Assembly: GCA_034620365.1 (NCBI GenBank)
Contig: JAQGEQ010000175.1
Location: forward strand, 744,001 to 808,000
DNA: 64,000 bases
Direction: 5' to 3'
Source: Pegea sp. RAD2-039
Lineage: Eukaryota > Chordata > Thaliacea > Salpida > Salpidae
Made by a program: the position numbers and the translations under genes. Positions 1 to 14,646 of this stretch are shown in pieces (within the stretch, counting starts at the first letter, position 1; the number at the start of each line of letters is the position of its first letter). The notes under the pieces were generated by a model. It did not search any database, was not told the DNA's origin, and saw only the letters and a list, made by a program, of their open reading frames with translations.

Positions 1-3000
1 TTTTCGTCTGAAGCTTTTTTTTGCTTTCTGTTTAATTTTTTTCACATTTTTGAAAGCTTTTAATCAATTTGAAGTCGGTATTTGTCTAGGCGTTATAAGT
101 AGTGCTCTTGGTTCGTTATGAGTTCTTTAAACTTCTATGCAAGGAAGTAACTTTTTCTTTGTCACATGTCATGACTGATCTTTAAAACTGATATTTCGCT
201 TTTCTATTAAAAGCAAACTTTTAAGAAGCTTATATTTCTATCTTTGGTTGAAGACTGAAAAAGTCGAATAAATAAAAACAACTATCAAAGACTTCATTAC
301 GAGTTAACTTTTACAATGCAAATTAAGCGCAATAAATTCAATGTTTATTCTAATGAATCTCTTCTAGTTGTACAGAGATCCAAGTTCAATTATTATGTTA
401 GCGGAAGGTAGCATGGAAAGAACTTTGCTTAGTATCGATTTTTAACTATAATCACTTTTTTAAAGAACCAATCAGATTTTCAATGAACTTTTCAACAAAA
501 TCAAAAATAACAAGATCAAAAAATATTTTTATTACTTTAATTAAAGTTTTATTTTTAAAATCTTTTAACTAAATATGTTGTTTTTCAGTTTCTGTACCCA
601 TTTTCGAAGCAGGAATTTTCTTCTGTGCCTTGCTTTATTTAAAAAAAAATCTTTATAACTTGAAAACAGCAAATATTCGAAGAGCTTTTAATAAATATAT
701 TGTGACAAAAATTTTGTGGATTTTGCAAAGAAAAACCTTATTTTTAGTTTCATAACAAGAAAGTCTATTGAATTATTATGTTGCTTTTTCTATCGATTAA
801 ATCATCTGTCTCTGCTTTTTGATTTTCACTAATTTATAATGTTGTGTTAATCTTTTTACTCTATAGAAGCTTTCACATATGAACAAAAGTTCTCAAAGGC
901 CATATGTTGCAAATGATCTTTGTTAGTAACTGAATCAGTGACCTTATTAGAAGTTTAGATTATCAGATTTTAATTTCTAAGATAGATCTTATATAGAATA
1001 AGCAATTGCTCTTTCTAGATTTTCAACTCTTACTGATTTTTACAGTATAACGTTAATTCAAATCTGATAAGGGAGAAGTATTATGGGTGACTAACTAAAG
1101 CTTATTTTTGATTGTGTACTAATTACCGAAAGAATTCATTTAATAGTTCAAAACCTGTGTTGCTAGAACACTATCTGTATTTTTAAAACGTTTAACATTT
1201 AAGTAACTGCGTCTCTAAACTGTACAAACATTTCAATTTCAATTAAAAAGCTGTATAATTTAAAATGTTTTTTAAATGTAAACTAAATCATTTTATAAGT
1301 TGCAATTTTTTAAATTTTGTTAAAGCTAATTTTTAAGAATTTCAGGAATTTTTTTCGATTTGATAATAATCTTCTTGATGAATATAATAATTAAGAAGTA
1401 TGAATGAAAATTGAATGATTTATTTATCTTCAAAAATTTCAGACTTTGTGTAAGTTCATTCTTAGATTAGGCTTATAAAAAGACATTTTGATAAAATTTT
1501 AAAAGAAAAAATTTAATTTCTTCTTAAAAGTGCTTTTTTAAAACTATGTTTTTTAACTTGTTTTTCAGCCACAATAAAAAACAAACAAAATTTTTTGAAT
1601 AACCCAGAGATTATGTTTAAAAGTAATATTGATGACGTTGTTCGAATTTTTAGTAGACTTTGTTTTTAACAAGATTTATTATTATATTATTTTGGTAAAA
1701 GCTTTCTCTTGATTCACTCAATGATTTAAAATTATAGGAATTTATGTTATGTGGGTTATATTCACAAAATTATAAATAATAAATTATCTCATTTGATTTA
1801 TTTGTACTAAAAATCTTGAAAACGGAAATTGATGAATGATTATATGACAAGTTAAGCAATTGTAAACAAATTTAAGATCCGACAAAAACTGAACTAAAAA
1901 ATAATTTAAAAAGAAAACTTTCTTTGAAAACTGGTGGTTCTATTAGTACCAGTTTAAGCAACAAGGTTATATAATATAAGTCAAAATATCAAAGTTAAAC
2001 CCATTTAAAATTTTGTTATTGTTTTATACCTATTTGACCCAATCAAAAATATTTTTCAATGTTGTTTCTATTTCAAAATAATGTTTACTAACAATTAGAC
2101 CTAACCTAACTTTTACCTTTAAATGAAATAACAGGATAACTTAATTTGTTTGTGAGTTGACTTGGCTACTTACCTTTTAATTTTACTTAACTTCACATTT
2201 TTAGTCGACAGTTTAAAATCTTTTGAACAGTAGACATAAACTGTTTTGTGTGGTGTAATTAGTTTGCAAATAATTACAAAATCGTTAAAGTACATTTATA
2301 ACTCTGAATATAATAGTGAATTTAAATTTATACTTCAAAAATACCAACTTGAAAAACTGAGTGAATTGTTGACAATTCTATTAATGTCACAGATAGTTGA
2401 GGCAACCTAAAGCTTATTTTCTTGCATTTGACATGTGACTAAAGATTTACTTTAGTTGTTTTACCAGCTTTACAGCAACGCCTAATTCTCTTATTATCGT
2501 AAAAGACTTATGAGGTAAACACTCTTTTTTCTAAATTCATGAAATGTTTTTCATAAATAAAAAAGTAATTATAAGAAGAATAAATTCAAATTGAATTAAT
2601 CAACTTTCCTTATTCACTTGTCTTATTGGCTGTTACTATCATACTTTTTAATTGATTTTTGTTAAAAGTTTTTTAGCTACTCATCACACCAATGTTATTT
2701 TTAATAAAACTGTTTAAATAAATTCAATAAAAATAGACACTCATTCAATCAGAATTACGTATTTTAGTAAAGTATAGATTTTGGGTTCTTTCCATTTTTC
2801 TTTGTGGATTAATTTTCAATATGGCAATTTAGGAAGCGGTGTACTTAATGTAGTATGACATCAACAGTTGGAAAAGCATCTACGTCAAAAATCAAAGAGG
2901 CAAAGTGAAATGTCATCATTAATCGTTGTAACGTTTAGTTGAAATGACAAACATTCCAAAAGCTTATTTTTCCAACTGCTATCCACTCAACTTTTTGTCT

Positions 3001-6000
3001 GTTGAAGCAAAATTTTGAGGTTAATTTTCAATGAAATATTTGGAAGTGATTATACAAAAAGTTTATTAAAATTTATCTTAGACCTAATAAGTTGGTTTGA
3101 TTTAAAACTTACTTCTTTTACGTTAAATTATTCAGATATTTTGAAAATTCATCATCTAAATAGTAATGAATTAATAATTTCTTATCTCTAAAAATAATTA
3201 TTTTTCATTTTTATGATCTTACTTTTCACCAAAACTCATTCTGAGGTTTGATGTATTCATTCAATTACTTTATATGACAATTTTTTCAACAAATAGTTTT
3301 AAAATTAATATATTTTTGCTTTTTTTATGGTTGTTCTTTTTGACATATAATAGTTAATTCTCATACATAAATGTGACACTTGAATTGAAATTTATTAGGT
3401 TGTATCTTCCTTTTAATTCACAATTCTTCATCATTTTAAGTTTTATGAATAAATGTTTTCTCTAAGAATCAATACTAAAGACTAAACAAAAATATATTGA
3501 TAATAAAGTAAAATAAAATAATTTTTAATAAAGACTTTCAAAGTTTATTCAGAAAATCTTTGAATAGTTTATGACAGTGTCACACTAAAAGATGTCAAGA
3601 TATTTTTGAACTTCTAGAAAGACAAACGTTTTCATGAAGAAAGCTTTTATGTTTGTAAAGAAATAAATTGATATTCTAGATAGCTATTTGCTAAAAATAT
3701 ATCAAAACTGTATACAGAAAGAATTAATTACAAGTTTTTTTTTTCAAACATACCCTAAAGTCGGTTAAGTTGACATTCAATGATAAGTTAGATATTTATG
3801 TTAATTCTGTAAAATTATTCAACTTTGTATAAAGTTTAAAAATTTGTTAAAGGGTCTTAAAAAATCAATTTTAGATTTTTCCCAATATCTTTTAAGCTTG
3901 AAAAGAGGATTTTTTACTTTCTTAGATATTTTTTCTTATAATAGGAATTAAAGTTAAAGCTGTGTAGATATTTTTATGAATTCACAACATTACTTCTTTC
4001 ATAAATTAATAAACATTTTGAACTTTAATTTCAATTCACTTTTAAATTTGTAATACAAAACTTACATTTGCATAAGTCAGTTTAAATCTAATTAAAACTT
4101 GAATTAAAGTTTATGTTAGTTCAAAACATGTCGATTGTATCTGTTAAATCTACTGAAAATTCAAACTACATTTATCTGTAATTAAAATCGAAAGGTGATA
4201 TAGAATTGGTTCAACTTAATTAAGTTATATTTTCAGAACAAAAGTTCACGAAGAAGCAAGGACATTTATATGTCAACAATCGAATACAAACAAGCTTGGC
4301 TCTAATTGAATGATTGAATTCAACTTAAATTGATATTTAATTTCAACCTCGTAAAGTTGCTTTTAAAAGTTTTTATTACAAAATATTTAGCTCAATAAAC
4401 AATTTCCATTATTTTTGTGCTTTTCTTGGTTTTAAAGAATAAGCAAGTATCAAACCTTCTGTGCAAAATAAATCTATCAATATATTTTTACATATAATTA
4501 TAATATGATTAATATTTTTTGAGTAGTTTACACATTACCATCAAGCAAGTGATTTGAAACGTGAAACTGTACAAGCCCTAATCTCTTATTTACCTGCCAA
4601 GATCTCGAGTGAGTGTTGTCAATCGAGGAGCTTTTGTGCACTAAGGTGCTTAATCGATGAATAATAAATTGAATGAAATTTACTCTGGAAATAAAAAGTG
4701 AATTTATTTTTTTATTTAAAACAGATACTTTCAGCAAAAATTAATTCTTTACTTTATAATAGCTTGTCTTCGTCGTACTTAAAAAATGAAAATAAAAATT
4801 GGTTTAGATGTTGGTTTAATCTAGCAATTTAGTTGTTTTGTTTTGATTTTTGAATAAACTAAATTAAGAAAGATTAATTTTATTTTGTTATTACTGATTA
4901 CAATTATTATCTAACTATAGAAAAAAACTTATTTTAATTATAAGTTGTGTAATATAAAATGTAAAAACTCATTTTTTTACAGCCTTATTCAATTTTAGAC
5001 TAGATAATAAACTCTTTTTTTTGGTGAATCATTTTGAAACAATCATTTAAAGATAATGACAAAGAAATCATCAAATTTATGGAAAAATTGTCAGTCAAAC
5101 ACTTAACAACGTTTAAGCACTGTTGTTAAAGCAAAGAGTTAAATACTAAAACACAATTATAAAAAAGAGCTGAATTAAGAATAAAGAAATATATATATTA
5201 TTATAGTAGATTATACAATAATAAAAAACAACACAAGAGGTGTTATTAATAGATAATAAGTGGATTTAATCTTTTAAATGATAACGTAGAGATTAGGTGG
5301 TTTTTGATACAAGTGACATCAAATCGCAAAACAAATTCTAAATTTAAATCACCGATAACAAAATCGTAAGGCTTAAATTCGTATCAAAGGAAAATTTAAC
5401 AAATTTCTCCAACTGTTTTCCTCTTCTAAATAAACAATTTTATAGCTATTTACGAGTAGTAGTTAGCTTTCGTAAAGTTGAATTTTATATAGAGATGTAT
5501 TTTTCTAATTAGCTAAGCATAAATTTAACGAATTTAAATTTTAATTCGAATTAAATTAATTTATTTAAGGTTTTTCGCTGCTGTAATGCTCTTACATAAA
5601 TTAAGTCTATGTAATTGCCTGTTTCCTTTCTAAAGGTGCTTATTTGTGTGTATACTATGCCTGCCTATTATCTTAATGACTAAAAATAATCTTTAAAACT
5701 TCATTAAGCTTTTTGAGGCAAAATTTAATATTATGAACTAATGCAGCCGTATAAAAAGTTATGTTTTTATAGTAAACATCAGTAGTATCTAATTTATTCC
5801 AAAATCCACTTGTAGTAGCATATTTTAAATTGGAACCTTTTTCAATTGTATAAAAGAATTTAACAGAAGTTTTAATTACTTTTGATGTCAAACTTATATC
5901 CATTCATATTTTTTGTCGTTAATAGAAAAAGCTTCAAATAAAAAGTATCAAACTTAATACTTTAGATACCTATTAATCTCAATATATGCTGGATATTTAC

Positions 6001-9000
6001 CAAGTTTAGTTTGAAATTCTGTGAACAAAAATTTTGAACTCCTTGTAACACATCAGTATGCTCTTCATATTTTGTTAACTGTTCAATTTTCATTTGACTG
6101 ATTATAACTTTCTATATTTGTACCTTTTAAAGTAATTCAATGAAATTTAAGATTTACTTTCTTTTTATTCTCATTAGATTTCAATTGAGAATTTCTAGAT
6201 GGTTTTGATCAAACAAAACAATTCTTTCAACAATAATTTTGTATATAATCAGAAATAGGAAACCTGATTTGTTGTATTAAAGCTAGAAATCAAAATCATT
6301 AAATGAATTGTAACTTTTGTGGATTTTAACAATTGACTGCAGTAAAAATGAGATTCAATCAGAATTAAACATCCTTTCAAGTAATCTCATTATATGCAAC
6401 GAAAACAGTTGTAAAGATAAAGTTCAAATGATAAACATCAGATTTTGATACTTATTACATAAATATTTTTTGAAAAGATTTAGAATGATTTTAACAACCG
6501 ACTTATGATGTAAAAACGTCTTTCAAAAAGAAAGATTAAGATTTTTTATTATGTTATTATTCCTAAAAAAAATTTTTTTTTTTAAATATAAATTTTAATC
6601 TTTTGAAAATCAATAAAAATAGAATAAAAATACATTTGTAAATTTATTTTCAAATTTATGTAACCTCCAATAATTAATCTCAAATATTTGGATGTTAAAA
6701 ATTATTTACTATTATTAATTTTTCCTTTTTATTTTTCTGTCGTTGTAAGCTGTGAATACTTTTATATAAAAATTTATATATTTAATCAAAATTTTTCCAA
6801 ATTATATCAGAGTACCCATAATAATATCAATTTTACGTAAGAGACTATTCTAGAATTACTATTTAATGTATATGACTGATAATTAGGCTCATTCAGAATT
6901 ATGTAAAAAATTTCAATACAGTTTTATTAATTTAATCTCTCATTTAAATTGAACTTTGAAAGTCAAAATTAAAACAGGTTTTCAATTTTGACTGTTACAA
7001 GCATTTATTTTTTTATTACATCTAATCAAATCTAATTTCAATTTTATGTCAGTAAAGCTTGTTTTTGCATGAAAATCTGGAATAGTTTCTAGCTTCTTCT
7101 TTTTTAAATTGTTTTGTGGTAAAAAAGTTTGATTAAAAATTCTCTTTTATGAGGACTGTCTAAGCAAAGACAAAAGCTGTTTATAATGAACCGTTCACTA
7201 ATGATTTCTTTCTTTATGTTTTGATATAGATTTCAGTTTTACAGAAGATATTGCTCAACTTATTCTAAAATACTTAAAATAAACAGATTTTGATTCATTT
7301 TGGTTTTAAAAGACTTAAAATTAAATTTTAAGAGGTACTAAGAAATAAAATAACATAAAAAAGATAATAAAAAACGATGATGACCTAAGAATAAAGAATG
7401 ATAAATACTTTCAATCATATATCAAACTAGTGATAGATATTTTATTTCATTGTAATAAAATTATTTTAATAAAACAACAAAATGATTATTGGTTTTAGAT
7501 ATACTTTTTACAAAACTTATTCATTAATAACAGCATTTCTATACTGAGAAAATTCATGAATAATTGATTAGCTTTGTAGTAAATAAATAGTTTTATTTTT
7601 CATTTAATAAGTTTTTAATACTTTCAAACGTCAAAAAAAGTTCACTTAAAATCTAATAAAAAGTTTTAATTTTTTTTTCAGAGATCAAACTTTTAAAAAA
7701 GATAACAAACTTTAATTTAATTTGTTATATAACTTTTTACTTTTTGACATCAGTTTTTTCCAATTGAATAATTAAACGTTTTTCAGAGAAAAATTTAAAA
7801 AAAATCAAATAATCTTTTGCAAGGTTTTTCTAATAAAGATGGATTTAAAATCATTTTCTTCCAAAGTTTTTTGTTTACTTCTATAAAAGAATCAATAGTA
7901 GAAACTTTAATTTGATATAAATATTTTTAGCATTCACTTCTATAGTTCTAACATTTTGTAATAAACAAAGTTTTTGTAATAAACAGTATTAAAAGAGTTT
8001 TCAATTTTACTAAAACAAACAGAATATAAAATATGTATCATAACTTTTCAAAATTTGCCTAGTTAGCAAATAACTAAATACGTTTTTCGTGTGATCTATG
8101 ATATATATGTCTATAATGTTAAATAGATTGAATTGAAATTTATATTGTGTGCCCTAACTTTGCAATATGAATACTCAAACCTAACTCAATACATTACAAG
8201 TTGACTATTGAGCACAAATTACGTACTTTCAAACTATTTAAAAAGTCTGATAAATATTTGAACTAAAACATCTTTGTGTAATAATAACTTACAAAAAAAA
8301 ACAAGTAATTATCCACAATTTTAGGGTTAGTTTTAAGAAAACAACTTAGTAAGTATACATCTTTTAAAACTCCGGTTTCTGCCATTGAAACCTAATCTAA
8401 AGATTTAATTTGGTTTATTTTTGTCAAGATTCTGTTTATATGCATTTACTGTTCACTAAGACGTTCTTAAGAGAGTTCTATATTGTGTTTTTTACTCATA
8501 TATTATTGCAATAAAGTTTTTTTTTTCAACAGTCTTTCACTTTTGAAAAAAACATATATGACACACAAGAGGTTACTGAATGTCGTCAAAGATATAAAAT
8601 CTTTTCGATCTGCATTATGTTGCGGTTTGTCATTTACAAAATTTGATTTAATTAAACTATTTACCTTCGAATTTTTATATCTGGCTTTAGAACAAAAAAT
8701 GTAGAAATCAAACACTTTATTACTTTTTGTATTACTAATTATAATTTTTTAGATGCTCCACAATTTCATTTAAATCTTACAGATTGTTATTACAACAGAC
8801 TGAGTTGTTTGTAAAAACCAGAAAAATAATCGAGACCTAATCTAACTTTGAATCAATTTTTTGTAGCAATTAAGTCCAGATATCAGAAAATTTAATCAAT
8901 AGATTTTACAAATGTACTAAACATAATTAGTTTTAAAAGATTTAGACCTTTTCTTACATTTCTTCAAGATTATTATCTTTTATTTTTCACAAGCAGCAGT

Positions 9001-9645
9001 TAGTACCAGTAGGTTTTGAACAAATACAAAAGTAAACAGACATATTTAATGAGGCTATTAAAACGGCTTTACAACATTCTAGTTTAAGTAAAATATAACT
9101 TTATGTGATTCTTTGAGTTTTCAGAACTTTAATGAGTTATACTAGACTCTAATTTCATGAATGTTCAACTCAGGTGTCAACTTGTGACAATAAATTGAAA
9201 TGATACTTATGTATATAAAACATTTTAATAAAATGAAGTTTACAAAAAAGTTTCTTCTTCATTTCAAATCTGATCTACATCACTAATTGAAACAGAACAC
9301 TGTATATTTTGTCCTTAAGATCAAGTCAGCTACTATTATGTACTTCATTTTCAAGTAAAAAAAAGATTGTGAAAATACTTTGACGAATTTGATTCAAATT
9401 GTTGATTCGACTTTTGCTCGATTACAAAGCGGTTAAAATTAATCGAAAAAAAAAAGAAAATCTGCAAAAAAATTTCAGTGATCCTTTGATCAATAGATTA
9501 AGAAGAAGATTATCAAGATTAACAACAAAAAAAAATTTAAAAGACTTCTTGTAAAGATCAGATCACGTGACACAATTTAGATAATATTTAAGGCAAGATG
9601 AAGTTAACAAAAAGTGACAAATGTGGCTTCAAACAAAAGTGGATT
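1..9645. other. gene-free AT-rich region
   Basis: No exon chain, conserved protein segment, tRNA or repeat could be supported here. The open frames are short, biased to Phe/Lys/Asn/Ile, and are what AT-rich DNA gives by chance. The right end, below the stop of the phosphatase gene, should hold its 3' UTR. A stretch near 4540-4690 is somewhat richer in G+C and carries a donor-like site on the minus strand, but I cannot assign it. Confidence 0.6.
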
Positions 9646-12600
9646 CTAACGAAACAAAAGTTTATTTTTTCGAACAAAATCGCCTGATCGTTTGACAGGC
9701 TTCAAACGGCCCTTCAAGGAGTTGTTGATGACAACCACAGCGGGCTGGTCCTTTGTTCGGACCGTACTAGTTTGGTAAAGTTGTTTAGATGGTCCATTTC
9801 GTAACATGGCTTGCTGGGCTCGGTGCCCAAGAGGTTTATCCAGGAAAGATAGATCTACTGATGACGTTGTAGTTGATGACGTCACATCCTGAACAATTAG
9901 CTTTCGATAATTACGTCACTGATTAATTGAGAGCTACTCACGTGATGACCGGCTGTTGTAGCAACAGGACCGCTTTTAACTGTTGTCAGGGACAGAAGAG
10001 ATGCTGACGAGGACCTCTTTTTCAACTGGATGTTCTGTGGACTGCAAAGAAAAGTGCTGAGAAAAGATACTAAAGTTTTTCTTCTATCTTTAATATCGAG
10101 CTAATTAGTTGAGATTTCATTGAATCATTGATGTCACATCGACCTAATCTAGCGAGTGTCTTAGGTCTAAGTCCAGGGTAAGTTTGGCAGGTCAAAGTTT
10201 CGATTAAATCTTTGAATTAAATTGCGAATTAGAAATGCAGCAGATTTTCTGATTTGCTGATTGATTATGTGCTAGGCTTGCTTTCTACTTGATGTTCAAC
10301 TAACTTTTTCTTTTGTAGTTTTTCAAATGAGCTTGGCAGTCTTAAATGAGGATAAGATTGGTTTAAAACAAACGTTTTCTTGGGCTAATAACAAATAAAT
10401 CAAAAATAAATACAAGTTTGCTGAAGTTACACGAATATCTACATTGTGAAATTTCAAGGACACAAGAAAAGACAATTTATAAAATCTGATGAGACTAAAA
10501 GATAAAATCTTACTGTTTCAGGTATCTCTTTAGGAATATAATTAAGTAGAAGACGGTGTGAGGGTTTCTCTTTTGCACAAGGTTCAACTTTCAAACCTTT
10601 AATTCCAATAACATCTTGATCTGATGATGATGAACAAGTTGATGAAGTAGATGAACTGTTATTTGAATTGAGCGATTTTTCTGTCTTTGCAGATAAACTT
10701 TCTATAAAAATAGATTTTATGTAAAAGTAATTTGTGGCTTGGTTGTCTACTAACCATCTACATCAGTAGTTGTAACTTCTTCTACATCTTCAGCTCGTTG
10801 TAACACCTTGATATGATTTCGAAGAAACACCACAATGACTGTGATGTTATCTTCAGAACCATTATCACTAGCTAACTTGCAAAGATGGGCAGATAAGTTT
10901 TCTTTCTGACCGCCTTTACTGATATAATCTGAGACCTGTAAAGAATGCAAACTGAAAAGACAAACAAAAGTTTTACTAAACAGGCCGCTAAATAAATATG
11001 TAAAAGTTCAATTGTGTAACAGGTATTTGAGAAAATAACCAACGTTTGAATGAAACTATTTCAAAACAATCAAAAATGTTTGCATATTTCAAAAGTTGGT
11101 AAACTATGTAGCAACATACTAAGCTTTAAAAGGCTTTAAAATAATAAAATTTGAAATACCATTAAAGGAACATCGTTAGGTTGAAAAACATCCCAAAAAC
11201 CATCACAAGCTAGACAAAGATAATCTTCAGTACCATCCAAAGAAAGAGACACTACATCAGCATCAGCACAGACATAAGGTTTAAAACTTGGATCCCCTGT
11301 GAGATTTGAAATAGAAATCTTTGACGCAGAGAAACTAATAATACTAACCAATAGCTCTCGATACACTTAAATTGCCATTAACACGCCAGCTACCAAAGTT
11401 AAGAACAGTTCCTCCCGCGTCTTCTATTCTTTTACGCTCGCTTTTATCACCAGGTTTATGAGGTGGAGTCAACTAAAGAACAATGCTGGAATAATAAGCA
11501 AAATTGATACAAAAATTAAAGAAATACATCAATTGCTGATCCTTCTTTTACTACAATAGCTTGGCTATCTCCAATCCAAGCTATATACAATGTATTGTCG
11601 TAGATGACAGCTACAACCACAGTAGTTCCACATATAATCCTCTGCAACCACCAATAAGTCCTTGACAATAAGTACAGCAACAAATTCTTACCTCTTTTTT
11701 TGCTTTTTCACAGAAATTATCATCTAATTGCTTCAAAACTTGTTTTAAAGCAAGCAGAATATCATTTGGGAAATGTTGATGTCTTACAAGGTTTAAATGT
11801 AAATATTTTGAAGTATATATAGCGGCTTGAACACCTGCATGCCCATCATATACTCCATAAAATTGTATATTTGAAAAGTTCTAAACATTTACAAAAAGAA
11901 TTTACTTTTAGAATGTGTTACTAAGTAAGACAAATTAAACAAACATGAAAATTAAACAAACATAGCTTCCTCAAAATAAAGATCTTTTGGAATTTCAGTT
12001 AATAAATAACTGTGCGTAAAAAATAAGATCACTCAAGAAACCTAAGACGCTTATGAAATGATCTACAAAAAAGTAATCACAGAATAAATTAATAAATCAG
12101 AATTCACTTACTGATAGATCATGAAGAATATTCAAATTGTAAAAAGCATTGTGTCTATCTTCCATCTTTCTACGCAAGTTTATAACTGAACATTCAGATA
12201 TGACTGGTGGTTGTTCATAACATATATTGGGTAAATTGGTCTTCCACTTCTTACAAACATTCACAATTTGTTCGTGTATAATAGGTTCTAACAGCTTTGG
12301 GGAGTACGCTAAGAAAATAAATTCAAATTAAATTCAAAAAATAGTTTTAAAATTTTGATTGTTTTGAAATATATGATATATAAAGTTATTAGAAACTTAC
12401 TTTTTGTTTCTGATTCAGTATCAACACAGCCTTTTTCATAAAGTTCATTTTGTATGACTTCATTAGTCACTTCTCTTGCTATTGCAAATGACAAAGTTGT
12501 TGGACAATTGCTATAAAATAAAATCCACAAAATAGAAATAATTTTAATAACAAATTACATTAACTAAAAACACTAGTTATTATCGATTTTTATGTTTTTA

Positions 12601-12804
12601 TATTTAGAATAATTCAAGACTGAATTTTTACCATTTTTTTAAACAAGTTAAAGCCAATTCAATACACTCTCCCTCGATTTCATCTTTTACAAGAGTATAT
12701 ACTTGATGTCTTCTACTAACAAATTTTGGTTTTGCTGGTATTGCATCGATTGAAAAATTGTTGACAAAATCTTTAAATATTTGTTCATCTTTTTCATTAA
12801 CCAT
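9646..12804 (-). CDS. PPM1E/F-like: PP2C-family Ser/Thr phosphatase, PPM1E/PPM1F (POPX) type
   Basis: Metal-dependent Ser/Thr phosphatase; PPM1E/F members dephosphorylate PAK and CaM kinases in the cytosol or nucleus (family knowledge). Exons in transcription order: 12804-12632, 12510-12401, 12308-12112, 11880-11692, 11641-11528, 11472-11349, 11296-11160, 10935-10755, 10701-10514, 10034-9942, 9888-9646; 582 aa. The catalytic domain spans about residues 160-390 with YGVYDGHAG (168-176; metal ligand D172), GDSQ (247-250), the [11 protein letters not shown] segment from 262, CDGFWD (D334 ligand) and EDNITV (D377 ligand). The roughly 160-residue N-terminal helical region and a Ser-rich basic tail resemble PPM1E/F rather than other PP2Cs. 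Exon 10 uses the acceptor after ACAG at 10035-10038; the upstream AG would lead to a stop. A pyrimidine tract ending in AG at 12822-12823 lies 17 nt before the ATG. Assignment between PPM1E and PPM1F is not resolved. Confidence 0.9.
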
Positions 12805-14646
12805 TTTAAATATTTACCAGTCTACAAAAGAAAACTATTAAAATTTTAACTTAAACTTCAAATATCATAACTTAATAAACTTTGAAAAAATTTTTAATTA
12901 TTTAATCTTTTTTTAATAACTAAGTTTTATTCATAGAATAAAATAATAATAAATAATTCATAAATATAATTAATAAATATAAAATTATAATAAAACCATA
13001 TTTAGTATATACAACTATTACTAATAATATTAAATATCAAAATGTTATAAAAAAAGTCACAAATATTTCAGTAAATTAATTTTTTTACTAATGCATAAAA
13101 TCATGCCAAAAATAATTGTTTTGTAATTAAGAAAACTATCTCACAGAAAATATGTTAGATATTTACATTTGAAATTCGTTAAAAAAAAAACTATAAACAG
13201 ATTTAGGGATATTTTAGTGGGTAGTAAAAAAATAAACAATATTGATAACCAAACTATAAACATTTAAGCATCTATGCATATACAAAATTGTTATCAGAAA
13301 ACTACGCCAAAAGTTAAGAGATTCACTATTCAAAAAGTCATAATTATGGATAAAAGGAAATTAAACTTTCTTTTAATATTAATTAAAACAAGTTTTTCAT
13401 TTTTGAGAGCAAAACTTAATTTAAAAAAAAATTATAAAATAAGGATAATAAACTAAAATAATTTTTAATAAGTTTTTAAGTACTCTTATATAATAGTAAG
13501 TTATTCTTTCTTTAAAAATTTTCAAAGTATTATTTTTCTATTATAGCCTAATTCAAATTAATTAATAAAGTTGTTGTATTTGTATGATTCATAAACTAGC
13601 ATTAGTCATTAATTGATTATGATTTTACTATACGGCGTTATACCCAGTAACAGTAACAAAATGTACTGGCTAAACACAAAAAAAATGATTAAAACAGTTT
13701 ATTTTAAAATAAAATTATGTTTATGTTCATTAGCTGAAACATTAAATGAAAATATATCTACATTTACCATTTTTGAACATACTTTTTTAATTACATAGAA
13801 ATGTAGAAGGAATAACAAAAAAGGAAAACAATCTCAAAAAAAAGATGTAATAAAAGATTACAAATTATGCATAGCGTTTTTACTTAGTAGATTTTTTGTA
13901 TTGCAAAGAAAGAAAATGCTATCATAGTTTATTTCATTGAAAATTTAATGAGCAATTGATACCATTAATTCTATATTATTTTTTTAAATATTCAAACTAT
14001 TTAATTTGAATGTAGTTTATGTATAAAAAACATTTTGTGTCCATAACTCTTATCAAAATTTATAGAAACTAAGAGCTGTATTTTTTACGAGAATGTGTGT
14101 GCCTTAAAATACTTTTTGATAGGTTGTTAAGTTTTTTTCCAAATCAGTAAAATTTATTTCCTTGCATTCACAAAAGTTTTTTCTATTTGTCGTGACCACA
14201 TCACTCAAGATCATTCTGTGTTGTAACGATAAAGTAATAACTTATGTACAAACTATCTACAAATAATCTAAAAAATGTATGTGTTACATAAGCTAAGAAA
14301 TGGAAGTTGACTAAAAAGATAGTTAGATGTTTTAAGTAGAGAACTAAGCTTCTGTTTGCATTAGTAATCTTTAATTAAAACAAAAAAATAATATATTTCT
14401 ATAAAGGATTAAAAAATTATTTTTATGGTTTAATAATCCTACTACAAAAGTTAAATCTTTAAATGCAGTTTAGATTTGCTATTTATTAAATTAGAACATT
14501 TTTGTTCAAGTTTGTTTGGAATTTTTACGCATGAATGATTCGGTATTTTTTGATGGTTAAAATGAATTCGCTGATTTTTATAATAAAGTATTGCATTACT
14601 CAAGTTAACAGCATTAAATAGTTGGTTCAAATTATTGATATTTGGC
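12805..14646. other. divergent intergenic region
   Basis: This lies between the head-to-head phosphatase and glutaredoxin-DEP-DUF547 genes and should contain both promoters. It is nearly pure A/T with no recognisable gene. No canonical core promoter can be distinguished from the background. Confidence 0.5.

Noticed and set aside
8483..8715. Overlapping 70-73-codon frames on both strands in the left gene-free region
   Set aside because: Composition is that of A/T-rich chance frames, with no conserved motif or plausible splice chain.
2098..10152. Recurrent CCTAA-containing strings (for example near 2098, 8392, 8834, 10142) suggesting interstitial telomeric repeat
   Set aside because: The strings are single or paired units, not tandem arrays, and vary around the core; no telomeric repeat is present.
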